64,000 nt of DNA from Chloroflexota bacterium (GCA_021795965.1 JAJYOU010000002.1:84086-148085); one strand, 5' to 3'. Positions 42,875 through 52,407 are shown, counted from the first letter of the stretch. A program made the numbers and translations. Notes: generated from the letters alone by a model not told the origin.

Positions 42875-44245
42875 TCAGGCAGCCGGAGTGATCCAGAGAC
42901 CAGCACCCGTCCCCGATGAAGCGATGAACAAATCATATTCATAAACTTCATCCTGGTTTTGGAAGGGATTGTAGACTCTGACCCAGCCGCTGCTGCCGCT
43001 CGGGATGATATCTTCGAGCACCACCCAGTGACGGATTTTCCCATTGGCTTTGAGCTTGCCAACACCGTTGATGCCGCAGCCCACAATGGCATATTGCCCC
43101 GCATCCAGCCTGGCTTTGATGATCTGTGGGCTGGTGGGAATCGGTGAATAGACATCGCTCTTAATCCCCAAAAGGGTCAGCAGCGCCTTTAAATCTCCAA
43201 CACTGGTGCCCTCGTGCGGATTATGCAAAATGGAATTGACCCGCCCTTCCTTGCTATCGAACCAAGTCTTCAGGACCGGGATGACATCCTTGCCACAGAC
43301 GGCTGCCACGCAGAACTCGCCGCAGAGGGAATAATGCACCAGGTGGGATTTGGTCGCTCCAAAAACATCGATATATTGAGCCCCATAATAGCCTTTTTTC
43401 CTGGCTTCATCAATCTCTGGATCAGCGGGGCGCCGCATGATTTCCGTCGACAAGTTGAAGACCGTCTGGGCGTTAGATTCCAGGTCGGGGTCATTGGCAT
43501 TCGTCGGGAAGACATATTCTGCCGTCACATCCGCGCGAAACCAGCCGTGCAGGTAGCGGTTGAGACGGTAAAAATCCACCTCATGGTAACTTCGAAGCTT
43601 GCCAAACTCATCCATGCCGCTGATAATTTCCCCGTTCCAGCGCATGATCTGACCCTTCACCACCGAGCCAACCACGCCGTTCCCTTTCAGCGGGTCAGCG
43701 TAGATATAATGATCGCGCAGGGCAAATTCATCGCTGCCGCCCTGCATGATAACGATCCACTCGTTCATGGTGGCTTCCGTCATGCGGGAATAGTTGGTCA
43801 GGGTCGCCAACCAGCTTGACCAGCGTGATTGGACCTCCACGGTGGCAACACGCATTTGCCGGATGACGGCAGCCTGCTGCAATTCATCCTGTTCCTTCCA
43901 TTTTTTGTCGGGGATCCAGGTCGGTTTGCTCCCGATATCCAGCCAGTTGGTAAAATCCTTTACCGGCAGAAAGGACGGCACAGATGGAAAGGGTTTGGAT
44001 TCTCCACCGGCAGGAAGATTGGGAAAAACAGGTTGAGAATCCAGCTGGGGATAGGTCAACGCCACCTGCGGCAGGTAACCGGTGATCCCATGCAGCATGC
44101 GAGCAGGTTTCACCTGCAGCCAGCGGTTGAGGTCCTCGAGAATTTCGACCGGGCAATCCGCAGGAAGCCGGTCGGCAACGTTGGAGTTTATCGAAGGTGC
44201 GGTTTGAATATTGATTTCGGAGCGGGTGCGTGCAACTTCATCCAT
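42875..44245 (-). CDS. C39-like cysteine protease with N-terminal SH3-like domain
   Basis: A 456-residue protein with no signal peptide or membrane helix, so probably cytoplasmic. The start (residues 10-65) looks like a bacterial SH3 domain (INIQTAPSINSNVADRLPADCPVEILEDLNRWLQV...GYLPQVAL). A middle part of about 200 residues is not recognised. The C-terminus resembles peptidase C39/papain-like domains: the probable nucleophile Cys308 in YSLCGEFCVAA, His406 in IRHWVVLED and Asn426 in VYNPFQNQ. It could cut a partner protein, perhaps one in this operon; no Gly-Gly target is obvious. It is the last gene before the terminator. Confidence 0.7.
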   Translation of the reverse strand: MDEVARTRSEINIQTAPSINSNVADRLPADCPVEILEDLNRWLQVKPARMLHGITGYLPQVALTYPQLDSQPVFPNLPAGGESKPFPSVPSFLPVKDFTNWLDIGSKPTWIPDKKWKEQDELQQAAVIRQMRVATVEVQSRWSSWLATLTNYSRMTEATMNEWIVIMQGGSDEFALRDHYIYADPLKGNGVVGSVVKGQIMRWNGEIISGMDEFGKLRSYHEVDFYRLNRYLHGWFRADVTAEYVFPTNANDPDLESNAQTVFNLSTEIMRRPADPEIDEARKKGYYGAQYIDVFGATKSHLVHYSLCGEFCVAAVCGKDVIPVLKTWFDSKEGRVNSILHNPHEGTSVGDLKALLTLLGIKSDVYSPIPTSPQIIKARLDAGQYAIVGCGINGVGKLKANGKIRHWVVLEDIIPSGSSGWVRVYNPFQNQDEVYEYDLFIASSGTGAGLWITPAA

Positions 44246-44346
44246 GATTTCTTCCTCTTTGCCAGGTGGAAATTTAGATTGCTGGCTTCGAATTCCACCT
44301 GGATGATTTTTCAGGATCCAGTTTCACTGGCGAAGGTGTAATTCTT

Positions 44347-46539
44347 TCAGGAAAAATTCTTTTCCAGCAGCTGGTAGCGCGGGTCTGACCGGATAAAATC
44401 CAGATCGATGTCACGCCGGATCATTTCAAGGCTGGTTTGTTTCTTCTCAAGCGCGATCGATAACAGGTCAATCGATCCCTCGACGTTGCCCCGGATTGAT
44501 TCAAAGCAAGCCCGGTCGTATTCTTTTTCATTTTTCATGTAGGGCATGACGATGGCGATGTGCCCCTGGGCTTCATCATTCCGGTTGATTTTGCGCAGGT
44601 AACTTGCCAGGGCACAGTGGGCGAAGACAAACCTCGGGTTTAATTCGAGAACCTGCTGGATTTCTTCGATGGCTTTGTGATATTTACCGGTGATGGCGTA
44701 AAGCGTGCCAAGCTGGTAGCGATAAACATATTTATCCGGGGTCAAGGATACTGCGAATTCATACGCTCGAACTGCTTCATCAAATCGCTGGGTGATCCGG
44801 TATAAATTACCCAGGTTATCCCAGGCTCGGTCGCTCTGTGGATTTTCCCTGACAACGGCTTCATAGCGTGCGATGGTCTGGGCGAGATTTGCGGCTTGCG
44901 GGTCTTCTTCGGCATCATCCGGCGCGGCGGGTTCCGCAGCGACAGCGACGTTTTCCACCACGCTCCCGCCTGTTTTTTCGGCTGATTCCGCAACCGGTTC
45001 ATTTTCAATTTCGGCTGTCGCAGGCGCGGCTGATTCTTCTTCGAGTCCTGGATTCTCACCATTTTCCACCAGGGGTTCCACTGCCGCTTCCGCAGCTGGC
45101 AAATCATCGCTGGCAGGAGCCTCCAGGGCTTCAGGCGAGAGTTCCTCCAGTCCTGCCTCCGCAGCCTGACTGTCCACTTCCGTGGTTAATACATCACTCA
45201 CAGCCGGCTCCGATTCAACCAGCTCTTCCCCGGCAAGCAGGGTTTCGTCTTTTTCTTCGATCCCCAGATTACCGCTGGCGGGCATTTCTCCGAGAGGGTT
45301 GTTTTCCAGTGCTTGAGATGGTTCAGCCGGCGCGGCAACAGACGGCTCCAGCAGGACTGACTGCGGTTCAACCTCATCGATTGTTTCAACCAATTCAGGA
45401 GGGGTCGATTCTTCGTCGATTTCGCTCAAGGTGATTTTGTAGAGATCGCAGGCTTTTTTATAGGCGGTGATGGCTGCATCGCCCGCGACGCGGTTATCAA
45501 AAATATTCCCCAATTGATAAGCTGCGATTGCATCTTCCAGCCTGCCAAGCCGGGTGTATATATCGCCCAAGCCATCCCAGCTTAATGCATCCTGGGGGTT
45601 GAGGTGGATTGCCTTGTGGAAGGCGGTCATGGCTTCATCCGTTTGACCCAGGCTGCTGTATAAACTGCCGACGTTATTCCAGGGGAAAATCTTGTCGGGA
45701 GCCAGGTTTACCGCCCGGATGTAGGCGCGAATCGCAGTTTTAGCATCGCCCATGGCGGTATTGACCTGGGCCAGGACGTGCCAGGCGAGGGCTTCGTAAT
45801 AGACATTATTGTTTTTTCGCGCAGTCTGGATGGCAGCATGCAGCATATTTTCGGCTTCTTCATATTTTCCACTGCGCCATTGCATCATTCCGAGGGTCAA
45901 TTGTAAAGTTACACGCACATTTTGCTCAGCTTCAGGCTTGATTTCCTCCAGCTGCTCGATGGAATCCCCGTCCACAAATATTGGATCCACTTTAGCCTGT
46001 TCAAATCGAAACAAATCCTGCAGCATCGAATCGGATTTTTCCTGCCCGATGGAGGTGGGTTTCATTCCAGTATCAATTATCATGGTTGCCCTCTGTTTCT
46101 CAGCAAAGTCTGGAACCCCGTCCCTGACATCAACGGCAATTCCCAAATAATTCTCCAGATCATGTTGGACAGCTTCCAGACCAGCAAAGAGATCCGGGTT
46201 TCCCGGTGCGAGCTCAATTGCCGATTTGAAGGAAGCAATCGCTTGATCAAAGTTTCCAAGCTTGCGCTGACATTCCCCCAGGTGGCTGTAAACCAGCGCT
46301 TTCACTTTGGGGCTGTCCGAAAGTTCAATTCCCTTGAGGTACATCGGGATGGCTGATTCAATCTTGCCCTGGAGTTCGTAGGCTTCAGCAAGGTTGATGA
46401 AAACATCCGGAATGCGGCTGTCCTGGTCCAGCGCGAGATGGTATGCATCAATCGCCGCATCCAAAGCATTGGCTTTGACGTAAAGGTTGCCCATTTCGAC
46501 CAGTAATTCGGTGCTTTTCATGCCTGCGAAATTCTCCAT
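44347..46539 (-). CDS. TPR protein with long acidic linker
   Basis: A 730-residue protein with at least ten TPR units in two blocks (about 10-370 and 560-730): for example ALDAAIDAYHLALDQD, VFINLAEAYELQGKIESAIPMYLKGIEL, AWDNLGNLYRITQRFDEAVRAYEFAVSL. A low-complexity, Glu/Ala/Pro-rich acidic stretch (about 395-555) separates them and is probably disordered. No enzyme motif was seen. TPR blocks bind other proteins, so this is probably a scaffold for the gene products next to it. It starts 3 nt after the TPR-ParB gene stop; Met7 (46521) is another possible start. Confidence 0.85.
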   Translation of the reverse strand: MENFAGMKSTELLVEMGNLYVKANALDAAIDAYHLALDQDSRIPDVFINLAEAYELQGKIESAIPMYLKGIELSDSPKVKALVYSHLGECQRKLGNFDQAIASFKSAIELAPGNPDLFAGLEAVQHDLENYLGIAVDVRDGVPDFAEKQRATMIIDTGMKPTSIGQEKSDSMLQDLFRFEQAKVDPIFVDGDSIEQLEEIKPEAEQNVRVTLQLTLGMMQWRSGKYEEAENMLHAAIQTARKNNNVYYEALAWHVLAQVNTAMGDAKTAIRAYIRAVNLAPDKIFPWNNVGSLYSSLGQTDEAMTAFHKAIHLNPQDALSWDGLGDIYTRLGRLEDAIAAYQLGNIFDNRVAGDAAITAYKKACDLYKITLSEIDEESTPPELVETIDEVEPQSVLLEPSVAAPAEPSQALENNPLGEMPASGNLGIEEKDETLLAGEELVESEPAVSDVLTTEVDSQAAEAGLEELSPEALEAPASDDLPAAEAAVEPLVENGENPGLEEESAAPATAEIENEPVAESAEKTGGSVVENVAVAAEPAAPDDAEEDPQAANLAQTIARYEAVVRENPQSDRAWDNLGNLYRITQRFDEAVRAYEFAVSLTPDKYVYRYQLGTLYAITGKYHKAIEEIQQVLELNPRFVFAHCALASYLRKINRNDEAQGHIAIVMPYMKNEKEYDRACFESIRGNVEGSIDLLSIALEKKQTSLEMIRRDIDLDFIRSDPRYQLLEKNFS

Positions 46540-46542
46540 GGC

Positions 46543-48180
46543 TTAGCGGGAAGAAGATGAAATCCAATTTCTTGTGAAATGAGGGTTGCAGGAGAGCATT
46601 TGCCGGGCTCTTTCGAGCAGAGACATTTTCTTTGAGGATTTCACTTCAGGCTCCCCGGTGGCAGCTTGATCTTCAGCAGCCATATACCATAACTGCTTCG
46701 TCTCTGCGTCCGCTTGCGCCTGGACGGCTTCCGGTTCTGGCGCATCTGCAAACACGGCGGCAGGTTCCACTTCAGGTTGAGGATCCATTTCCACCGCAGG
46801 CTGCGGATTGACAGCGGGGGTGGGTTGGTTTTCGCTCAGCGCCGGCGCTGTGACTTCGGCTGCTGCCTTGATTCCCACAGGAGCATCGCTAATCTGCATC
46901 GCATTGGCGATCGAGTGGCAGGTGCGCCCAACCCGTTCGGCAATTTCTTCAATCGAAAGGTCAAATTCATTCGCGAGGCAGCGGTACTGGTTCGCCAATT
47001 CAAGCGGGTTAACCGCCAGGCTGTGGATATTTGAATTGATCGAAAGCTCCAACATTTCCTGGCTGCTCGCCTGCCGGACGAGCACTGGAACCTCTGTCAA
47101 GCCCAGGCGCCTGGCTGCTTCCAGCCTGCGTCCACCCGAGATCAGCATATATTTACCAGGCATATTTCTACCGGGGCAGACCACCAACGGCTCAATCATC
47201 CCATGCAGACGAATGGACATGGAGAGTTCCTCGATATCCTCTTTTTTACGGGTTTCATCTGCGCTCGAAACAATCTGATCCAGCTTGAGACGGCAATATT
47301 CGTTCTGGTTGGCAGATTGAGCCCAATTAAGCGCATCTGCCAGGTTGTAGGAGGCTTCCGCCTGTTCCGTGTTCCCCATTTGGCGGTAGATATCGCCCAA
47401 GCGCGACCAGGAAACTGCCTTTTCCTTGTCATTCGTCAGCAGGTTGAGGCTGGCTTCATAAAGTTCGATGGCTTCGGCTAATTTTCCCTGGACAACATAA
47501 ACCTGCGCCAGGTTGCTGTAGATATAGCCCAGCTTGGGTTCGTAAGCGATGGCTTTTTGATACGCATCGATCGCATCATCGTAAGCCCCCACCTTGAAGA
47601 GAACCAAACCCAATTCATTCCAAACGTGTGCGTCTTTGCCTTTTTCAGCCGGAAGTGTGGCAACCTGGTTTTTTGCGGAATCGAGGGTCAGCTCCGCGTT
47701 ATCTCCTGAAAAATGGAATCCGTCCACTTCGGTCGTTTCAGAACCCGCGCTGGATGACCGGTTCCATTCCCACTCCCCAGCCTGGGATTCAACAAACTCA
47801 TTTTTGCGCTGGTTGGTTAATCCAATCCGGTTTAATACCAGGTCTTTGGACCCAGTTCTGGTCGGCATGATTTCATCGGCTTTTTGAAAAGCCTGGATGG
47901 CTTTGCCGTGCTCATTGAGCTGACGATAAGTGGTGCCCAGGTTGCCCCAGGTTGAAGCCAGGTCATTCGGGTCAGAGAACACTTCCAGACATTTCATCAG
48001 CAGCGGAACCGCATCATTGTAGCGTTGCTTCTTAATGTAGATGGTGGCGAGATTGGAGAGCAGCCAGCCAGAGTTGGACCCCTGGTCGATGGCTTTTTGG
48101 TAGGCATCTGCGGCTTTATCGAGCGAGCCAGTTTGATAATAGGTATTTCCGAGTTGATTCCAGATTCCAGCGGTTTCCAT
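46543..48180 (-). CDS. TPR-ParB fusion protein
   Basis: A 545-residue protein joining two TPR blocks (about 5-105 and 185-285) to a ParB/Spo0J-like domain. The ParB part includes EDIEELSMSIRLHGMIEPLVV (315-335), the arginine-rich box ISGGRRLEAARRLGL (347-361, where ParB normally has GERR), a boxed NPLELANQY (391-399) and a helix-turn-helix (LSIEEIAERVGRTCHSIANAMQI). Canonical ParB binds parS and CTP; here the first Glu of GERR is Gly. A Pro/Glu-rich tail follows. No parA or parS is visible near it. It could couple DNA binding to TPR-mediated assembly. It is 12 nt after the upstream gene. Confidence 0.85.
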   Translation of the reverse strand: METAGIWNQLGNTYYQTGSLDKAADAYQKAIDQGSNSGWLLSNLATIYIKKQRYNDAVPLLMKCLEVFSDPNDLASTWGNLGTTYRQLNEHGKAIQAFQKADEIMPTRTGSKDLVLNRIGLTNQRKNEFVESQAGEWEWNRSSSAGSETTEVDGFHFSGDNAELTLDSAKNQVATLPAEKGKDAHVWNELGLVLFKVGAYDDAIDAYQKAIAYEPKLGYIYSNLAQVYVVQGKLAEAIELYEASLNLLTNDKEKAVSWSRLGDIYRQMGNTEQAEASYNLADALNWAQSANQNEYCRLKLDQIVSSADETRKKEDIEELSMSIRLHGMIEPLVVCPGRNMPGKYMLISGGRRLEAARRLGLTEVPVLVRQASSQEMLELSINSNIHSLAVNPLELANQYRCLANEFDLSIEEIAERVGRTCHSIANAMQISDAPVGIKAAAEVTAPALSENQPTPAVNPQPAVEMDPQPEVEPAAVFADAPEPEAVQAQADAETKQLWYMAAEDQAATGEPEVKSSKKMSLLERARQMLSCNPHFTRNWISSSSR

Positions 48181-48192
48181 GGAGACCTCTTT

Positions 48193-50439
48193 TTATGCAA
48201 CCAGATCGTTAATATATTTCCCAACATTCAAATCAACGCCCTGAAGGACATTGGATTGCTGAGGGAGCGGGATATCCGCGTGAGCTGATTTTTCAGAATT
48301 TTCAAGCGAATCACGGATCTTATCCAGGCTGAGGATGAACTGATCGCTGCCGGGGTTGAGGTTGATGGCATTTTCAAGTGCATCCAGCGCAGCGGAATAA
48401 TCTTTCAACTGGATGTGGAGATCAGCAATCAAACCCAGCACACCGGATTTTTCCTGGTCGCTGCCCGCCAGATCCATACTCCTGCGGTAGACTGCGATGG
48501 CTTCGCCAAACTGCAGTTTTCGCACAAAAGCCTGGGCAAGGCGGCTGTAATTTTCTGCAAAATCGGGTTCCATCCGGATTGATTTTTTAAACACATCAAT
48601 CGCCTGGTCCACAGCGCCTGCCTTCAAATAGGTGTCACCCAGGCGGTTCCAGATCCGTGTTCTTTCGCCCTGGGGCTGGCTTTTATCCTGGTTCATGGCA
48701 GTGAATGTGCTGTCTTCAGTCTTGTTCATGTTTTCCTCGAATCCATTATTCATAGCATTCTCATCAGCGGACATTTTTTCCTCCAATTCGACCTTTGGGT
48801 AGGTGGTCGTTTCATATAAAAAACTGGTTTGATTATGATTTGACGGAACGTTCCAGTTGGAACCAAACTTGATCTCGGCGGGTTGGATGGTTTCGAAACC
48901 AAAGTTGCCGCCGGAACTGACACGATTTTGCTGAGGCACCCCCAGCAAACCACCGCCCGCCAGGTTCGCGGCGTGATCATAAGCGGCGTCTGCGTTCTCA
49001 GCATCATTCAGGTTGTTGAGAAGATCCCCGAGCTTGTTCAGGAGAATTCCTTTGCGGTTCTTATCCGGTTCGAGATCAACGGCAGAGTGATAATATGCGA
49101 CTGCTTCCTGGCGCTGACCGGTCCGAACCAGGGCATCTGCAAGGTTGGAATTCATCTCGGTGTTGCTCACTCCCAGCTTGATGGCTTTCTTGTACGCTTC
49201 CGCTGCCTGGAGATAGGAGCCGGTCTTGAAATAAATTTTTCCGATTTCGCCCCAGGCATGGACATTTTTCTGATCCATTTCAACGCAACGCAGGTACGCA
49301 TAAAGTGCGTCGCTGCTGCGGTTTTGCATGACGAGTACATCGCCCAGGTTCAACCACGGTTTGACGTAACCCGCGTTGTACTGGATTGCATTTTTGAAGC
49401 AGCGAACCGCATCGTCCAGCTTGTGGCTGGCGGCATACATGCTGCCCATGCCGTTCCAGCTGATCGGGTCGGTGGCATCCAGCGAGAGGGCATTATTGAA
49501 GGCGTTTTTCGCGTCGACGTATTTTCCCGCCTTCAGGAAAAGTTTGCCAATGTTGTTCCAGATCGTCACATTCTCTTCACCCAGTTCGATCACCTTCAAG
49601 TAAGAGCGAACTGCCTCAGAAATCTTTCCCAGGTCCGAATTGACCAGCGCGATGGCTTTCAGACAGCTGGCGATGTAGGTATTATTCTTGGAATTCTCAG
49701 CAATTTTGAGAGCGGCGTTGAGCGATTCCCTGGCTTTTTCAAGATCGCCGTCCTTCCAGCTGCCAACGCCCATCATCAAAAGCAAATTGATGCCGTTGAC
49801 GCTCGAATCACCAAATTCCGGAAAATCCAGAACCAGCGCAGAGTCGTCCATTAATTCTTCATCCGCGGCAACCAGGTTGCTCCTGGTTGGGAGCGGGGCG
49901 GCAGTGGCTGTTTGCACCGGCTCAAAACCCCGGGCTGAGATCCTAACGTTTTTATCTTCATGCAAAAATTCAAAAACCCGGTGCCGCGATGCCCAAAAAT
50001 CGGGAGAGGCGTGAGCCAGGCTCAAAGCTTCCTCGGGGGTCATCCAAAAAACCACCCTGACCCGGTTATCGATCATGTACTCGCGGCATGAATTCAGCTC
50101 AGAGATCAGCAGGTTGATTTTCGTGTTTTGATGGTTGCTGTTGAGCGGGTCAATAAAGAAAATGACGTTTTCGCGGTTGGAAATATCGGCAATAAATTGG
50201 GACAAATCAAGCTGGTCTTCATATTCAATCTGGTAATGAACCACTTCCAGGTTTGACTTGAAAATTGATTCTTCGAGCTTTTGCTGCGCCTGGTCACGGA
50301 TGCTGCTGGTTGCATATAATGCAAACAGGATGGAAGGACGCCCCCATTTGATTGACAAAGTCAATTCATGCAAGATGGCATCCAGCTGATCTTCCATCAG
50401 CTCCACATCAACATCCAGTACCGGAGTAGATTCACTCAT
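48193..50439 (-). CDS. TPR protein with unnamed N-terminal domain
   Basis: A 748-residue protein. Residues about 15-165 form a domain seen again in the divergent gene at 52453: LHELTLSIKWGRPSILFALY, VIFFIDPLN, VRVVFWMTPEEALSLAHASPDFWASRHRVFEF. Similar domains with a 'PDFW..R..VFEF' ending occur beside NTPases in Chloroflexota and cyanobacteria, as far as I recall. From about residue 230 on there are some twelve TPR units. There is no Walker A. It starts inside the ATPase gene (8-nt overlap), so the two are translationally coupled and probably work together. Confidence 0.85.
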   Translation of the reverse strand: MSESTPVLDVDVELMEDQLDAILHELTLSIKWGRPSILFALYATSSIRDQAQQKLEESIFKSNLEVVHYQIEYEDQLDLSQFIADISNRENVIFFIDPLNSNHQNTKINLLISELNSCREYMIDNRVRVVFWMTPEEALSLAHASPDFWASRHRVFEFLHEDKNVRISARGFEPVQTATAAPLPTRSNLVAADEELMDDSALVLDFPEFGDSSVNGINLLLMMGVGSWKDGDLEKARESLNAALKIAENSKNNTYIASCLKAIALVNSDLGKISEAVRSYLKVIELGEENVTIWNNIGKLFLKAGKYVDAKNAFNNALSLDATDPISWNGMGSMYAASHKLDDAVRCFKNAIQYNAGYVKPWLNLGDVLVMQNRSSDALYAYLRCVEMDQKNVHAWGEIGKIYFKTGSYLQAAEAYKKAIKLGVSNTEMNSNLADALVRTGQRQEAVAYYHSAVDLEPDKNRKGILLNKLGDLLNNLNDAENADAAYDHAANLAGGGLLGVPQQNRVSSGGNFGFETIQPAEIKFGSNWNVPSNHNQTSFLYETTTYPKVELEEKMSADENAMNNGFEENMNKTEDSTFTAMNQDKSQPQGERTRIWNRLGDTYLKAGAVDQAIDVFKKSIRMEPDFAENYSRLAQAFVRKLQFGEAIAVYRRSMDLAGSDQEKSGVLGLIADLHIQLKDYSAALDALENAINLNPGSDQFILSLDKIRDSLENSEKSAHADIPLPQQSNVLQGVDLNVGKYINDLVA

Positions 50440-51694
50440 AGAGTAATTTCCTGAGGACAGGGTGAATATCAATCCAGTTTTCGCCGTTGCGGTATTCCAA
50501 CAGTGCCAAAAGCTGAAGCAGCGGTCTGATCCTGTCGTTGTATTCCAGGTTGTTGTGTTCGTGGATCTGCTTGAGCAGATCCAAATCTTCCTTATTCAGG
50601 ATGCGCCTGTATTCGTTGCGGATTTCCGTGGCAGCCCATTCAACGTCAGCGCTTTCCACCATGCTGGCTTTTCGCCGCCGGGCACGCCCGATGGATGTGC
50701 GCATGATGCGAGCCATTTCACGGAAGACTCCGCCGCTGTAATCAATCGCCTGGTCCAGCGCCTTCGCATCGATCAGGCGGGGGTCCATGCGCAGGCTGAC
50801 AAATCTGCGCAAAGTTTCGAAGCCTTCGCGTGAGAGCTGGTTGGGCGCATTGTGGGCATGCAGTTTGACGTTCGGCAGGAACTGAGCCTGGTCGCGGATG
50901 GAATCGAAATCCTTGCTGTAAAACAACGCGCTCGAAACGGTGTACACGATCGCAACGTTTGGCTGCATCATGATTTCACGCCGTTCCTGGAAAATGGAGC
51001 GGGCTTCCTTGAGACCGGGCTTATCGAGGTCGTCAATCAAAATGAGGGGTATTTTGCCTTCACGGGCTTTGATCGCCGCCGCGATGCTGTTGATGACATC
51101 GATCAAACCAGTCACGTTGCGGTCAATCACCTGCCGAATCACCGTGCGGGTGGTCGGTTCCAATTTCATTTTCATGCTGGCATTGGCGAAAAAAGCGTCG
51201 ATCGCCGAAGTAATTTCGAAACCGCTGACGCGCCCCTTGGTGATGGTGGTCATTTCTTCTTCAACCTTGCCGCGCCAGCTATCGAGGTCCTTCATTAACC
51301 GAGCCGGCAGCTCGCCGCCCTTGCGGCGGTAATCACGGAACATCCGCCCGCCGATTGCCAGGAGGACATCCCTGTAATCGAGGTCGATAATATCCGCTTC
51401 GTCGCGGATACTGAAATTGATCGGGAAATATTTCTGCTTTATTTTCGGACTCGACATCAGGTGTAATAATTCGGTCGATTTTCCGCAGCCGCGATGCCCC
51501 GAAAAGAAAAACTTGGGCGGGCGGTAAAACGGTGCCATGAGAGAATCTCCCAGCTCAGCAATCGGGTCGCCAGGGCGGGTGATGTAAAACGGGTTCGGAC
51601 CACCATCCGGACGTGGCTCAAGCGGCAGATCCAACTCAAAGTTTAGCCAGGCGCGGTCAAAATCTGTTGCTCTGATGTAATCAAAATTGCTCAT
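50432..51694 (-). CDS. P-loop (AAA/STAND-like) ATPase
   Basis: A 420-residue cytoplasmic ATPase. Walker A is GHRGCGKS (residues 66-73) and Walker B is LILIDDLDK (217-225). The helical region after it (ARSIFQERREIMMQPNVAIVYTVSSALF) looks like the sensor part of AAA/STAND NTPases. The C-terminal part (about 300-400) may be a winged-helix lid: GVFREMARIMRTSIGRARRRKA and DIHPVLRKLL. It has no extra effector domain, so it may act with the TPR/ParB proteins encoded downstream. It starts 34 nt after the MraZ-like gene. Closest named class: AAA_16/STAND; exact family not assigned. Confidence 0.8.
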   Translation of the reverse strand: MSNFDYIRATDFDRAWLNFELDLPLEPRPDGGPNPFYITRPGDPIAELGDSLMAPFYRPPKFFFSGHRGCGKSTELLHLMSSPKIKQKYFPINFSIRDEADIIDLDYRDVLLAIGGRMFRDYRRKGGELPARLMKDLDSWRGKVEEEMTTITKGRVSGFEITSAIDAFFANASMKMKLEPTTRTVIRQVIDRNVTGLIDVINSIAAAIKAREGKIPLILIDDLDKPGLKEARSIFQERREIMMQPNVAIVYTVSSALFYSKDFDSIRDQAQFLPNVKLHAHNAPNQLSREGFETLRRFVSLRMDPRLIDAKALDQAIDYSGGVFREMARIMRTSIGRARRRKASMVESADVEWAATEIRNEYRRILNKEDLDLLKQIHEHNNLEYNDRIRPLLQLLALLEYRNGENWIDIHPVLRKLLYE

Positions 51695-51728
51695 TTAATC
51701 CTCTTTGCGATCACGTCGGTTTTAATCG

Positions 51729-52166
51729 TCATAACCCGGCCAGGTTCAGGGATGAAAACCTGCTTGAATTTTCCTGCGCATCCTGCAAATCCTTTTCCTG
51801 CTTCTTCCAGCCATCCTGCGACCAGACTTCGAAATATCCACCCTGTCCGACCAGGATCGCCTTTGAGGTTAACCCCGCAAATTGTTTCAAAGCCGCCGGT
51901 AAATCAATGCTTCCATCGCGGTCAATTTGCGAATAAGAAGCGCTGCCCAGCAATAACCTTTGCAAGCCACGCACCAGCGGATCCGTAATATTTAATGCCA
52001 TCAATAATTTGGATAATTTCTCGAATGTCTCGACTGGCAGGATCAGGATGTTTTTTTCAAAACCCTGCGTCACCACAACCTTGCCGCCGAAAAACCCGCG
52101 GTAAACTTCCGGGATTTCGAGACTGTTTTTTTCACTGCATAAAGATTGGTGCTGTCCGATAAACAC
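51729..52166 (-). CDS. MraZ paralogue lacking the signature arginines
   Basis: A 145-residue protein with the double SpoVT/AbrB layout of MraZ, the regulator of the division-cell-wall cluster: FIGQHQSLCSEKNSLEIPEVYRGFF, VVVTQGFEKNILILPVETFEKL, LQRLLLGSASYSQIDRDGSIDLPAALKQFAGL, AILVGQGGYFEVWSQDGWKK. MraZ normally has D-x-x-G-R loops; here they read SEKNS and DRDGS, so both Arg are Ser and DNA recognition may be lost or changed. The frame is open to 52271, but the GTG at 52166 with GAGGAG 7 nt upstream gives the MraZ N-terminus. No mraW, ftsL or pbp genes are near. It heads the TPR-ATPase operon. Confidence 0.85.
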   Translation of the reverse strand: MFIGQHQSLCSEKNSLEIPEVYRGFFGGKVVVTQGFEKNILILPVETFEKLSKLLMALNITDPLVRGLQRLLLGSASYSQIDRDGSIDLPAALKQFAGLTSKAILVGQGGYFEVWSQDGWKKQEKDLQDAQENSSRFSSLNLAGL

Positions 52167-52389
52167 TCGTGATCTCCTCAATTTCGTCGCCGCCTGGTTT
52201 TGGCTTATAATTATTTTCGTGATGGAAAATAAACAGCCGGGAAATTCTGATTGAAAATACCCAATATCCAAGATTTCGTTCAGAGGGTATCTAAATTCTA
52301 TTGATTTTGAATATTTTCTAAAACGGCATTAAGAGGTAAATCTTCATTCACTTTTAAGACAAAATATTTTCGTAAAAATGCCCAGGACA

Positions 52390-52407
52390 CTGGTCATTAA
52401 TGACCAG
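52390..52407. promoter_or_regulatory. perfect 18-bp palindrome, candidate operator
   Basis: CTGGTCATTAATGACCAG is a perfect palindrome with 9-base half sites. It lies 45 nt before the ATG of the TPR gene at 52453 and 224 nt before the MraZ-like start, in the divergent gap, where a dimeric regulator could control one or both units. Palindromes of this length are unlikely by chance in such a short gap. Confidence 0.5.

Noticed and set aside
44868..45434. 188-residue open frame on the plus strand inside the TPR gene
   Set aside because: It is Pro/Arg-rich antisense of the acidic linker, with no sign of a real gene.
48883..49854. 323-residue open frame antisense to the TPR protein
   Set aside because: It mirrors the TPR codons on the other strand; the leftward frame has clear TPR units.
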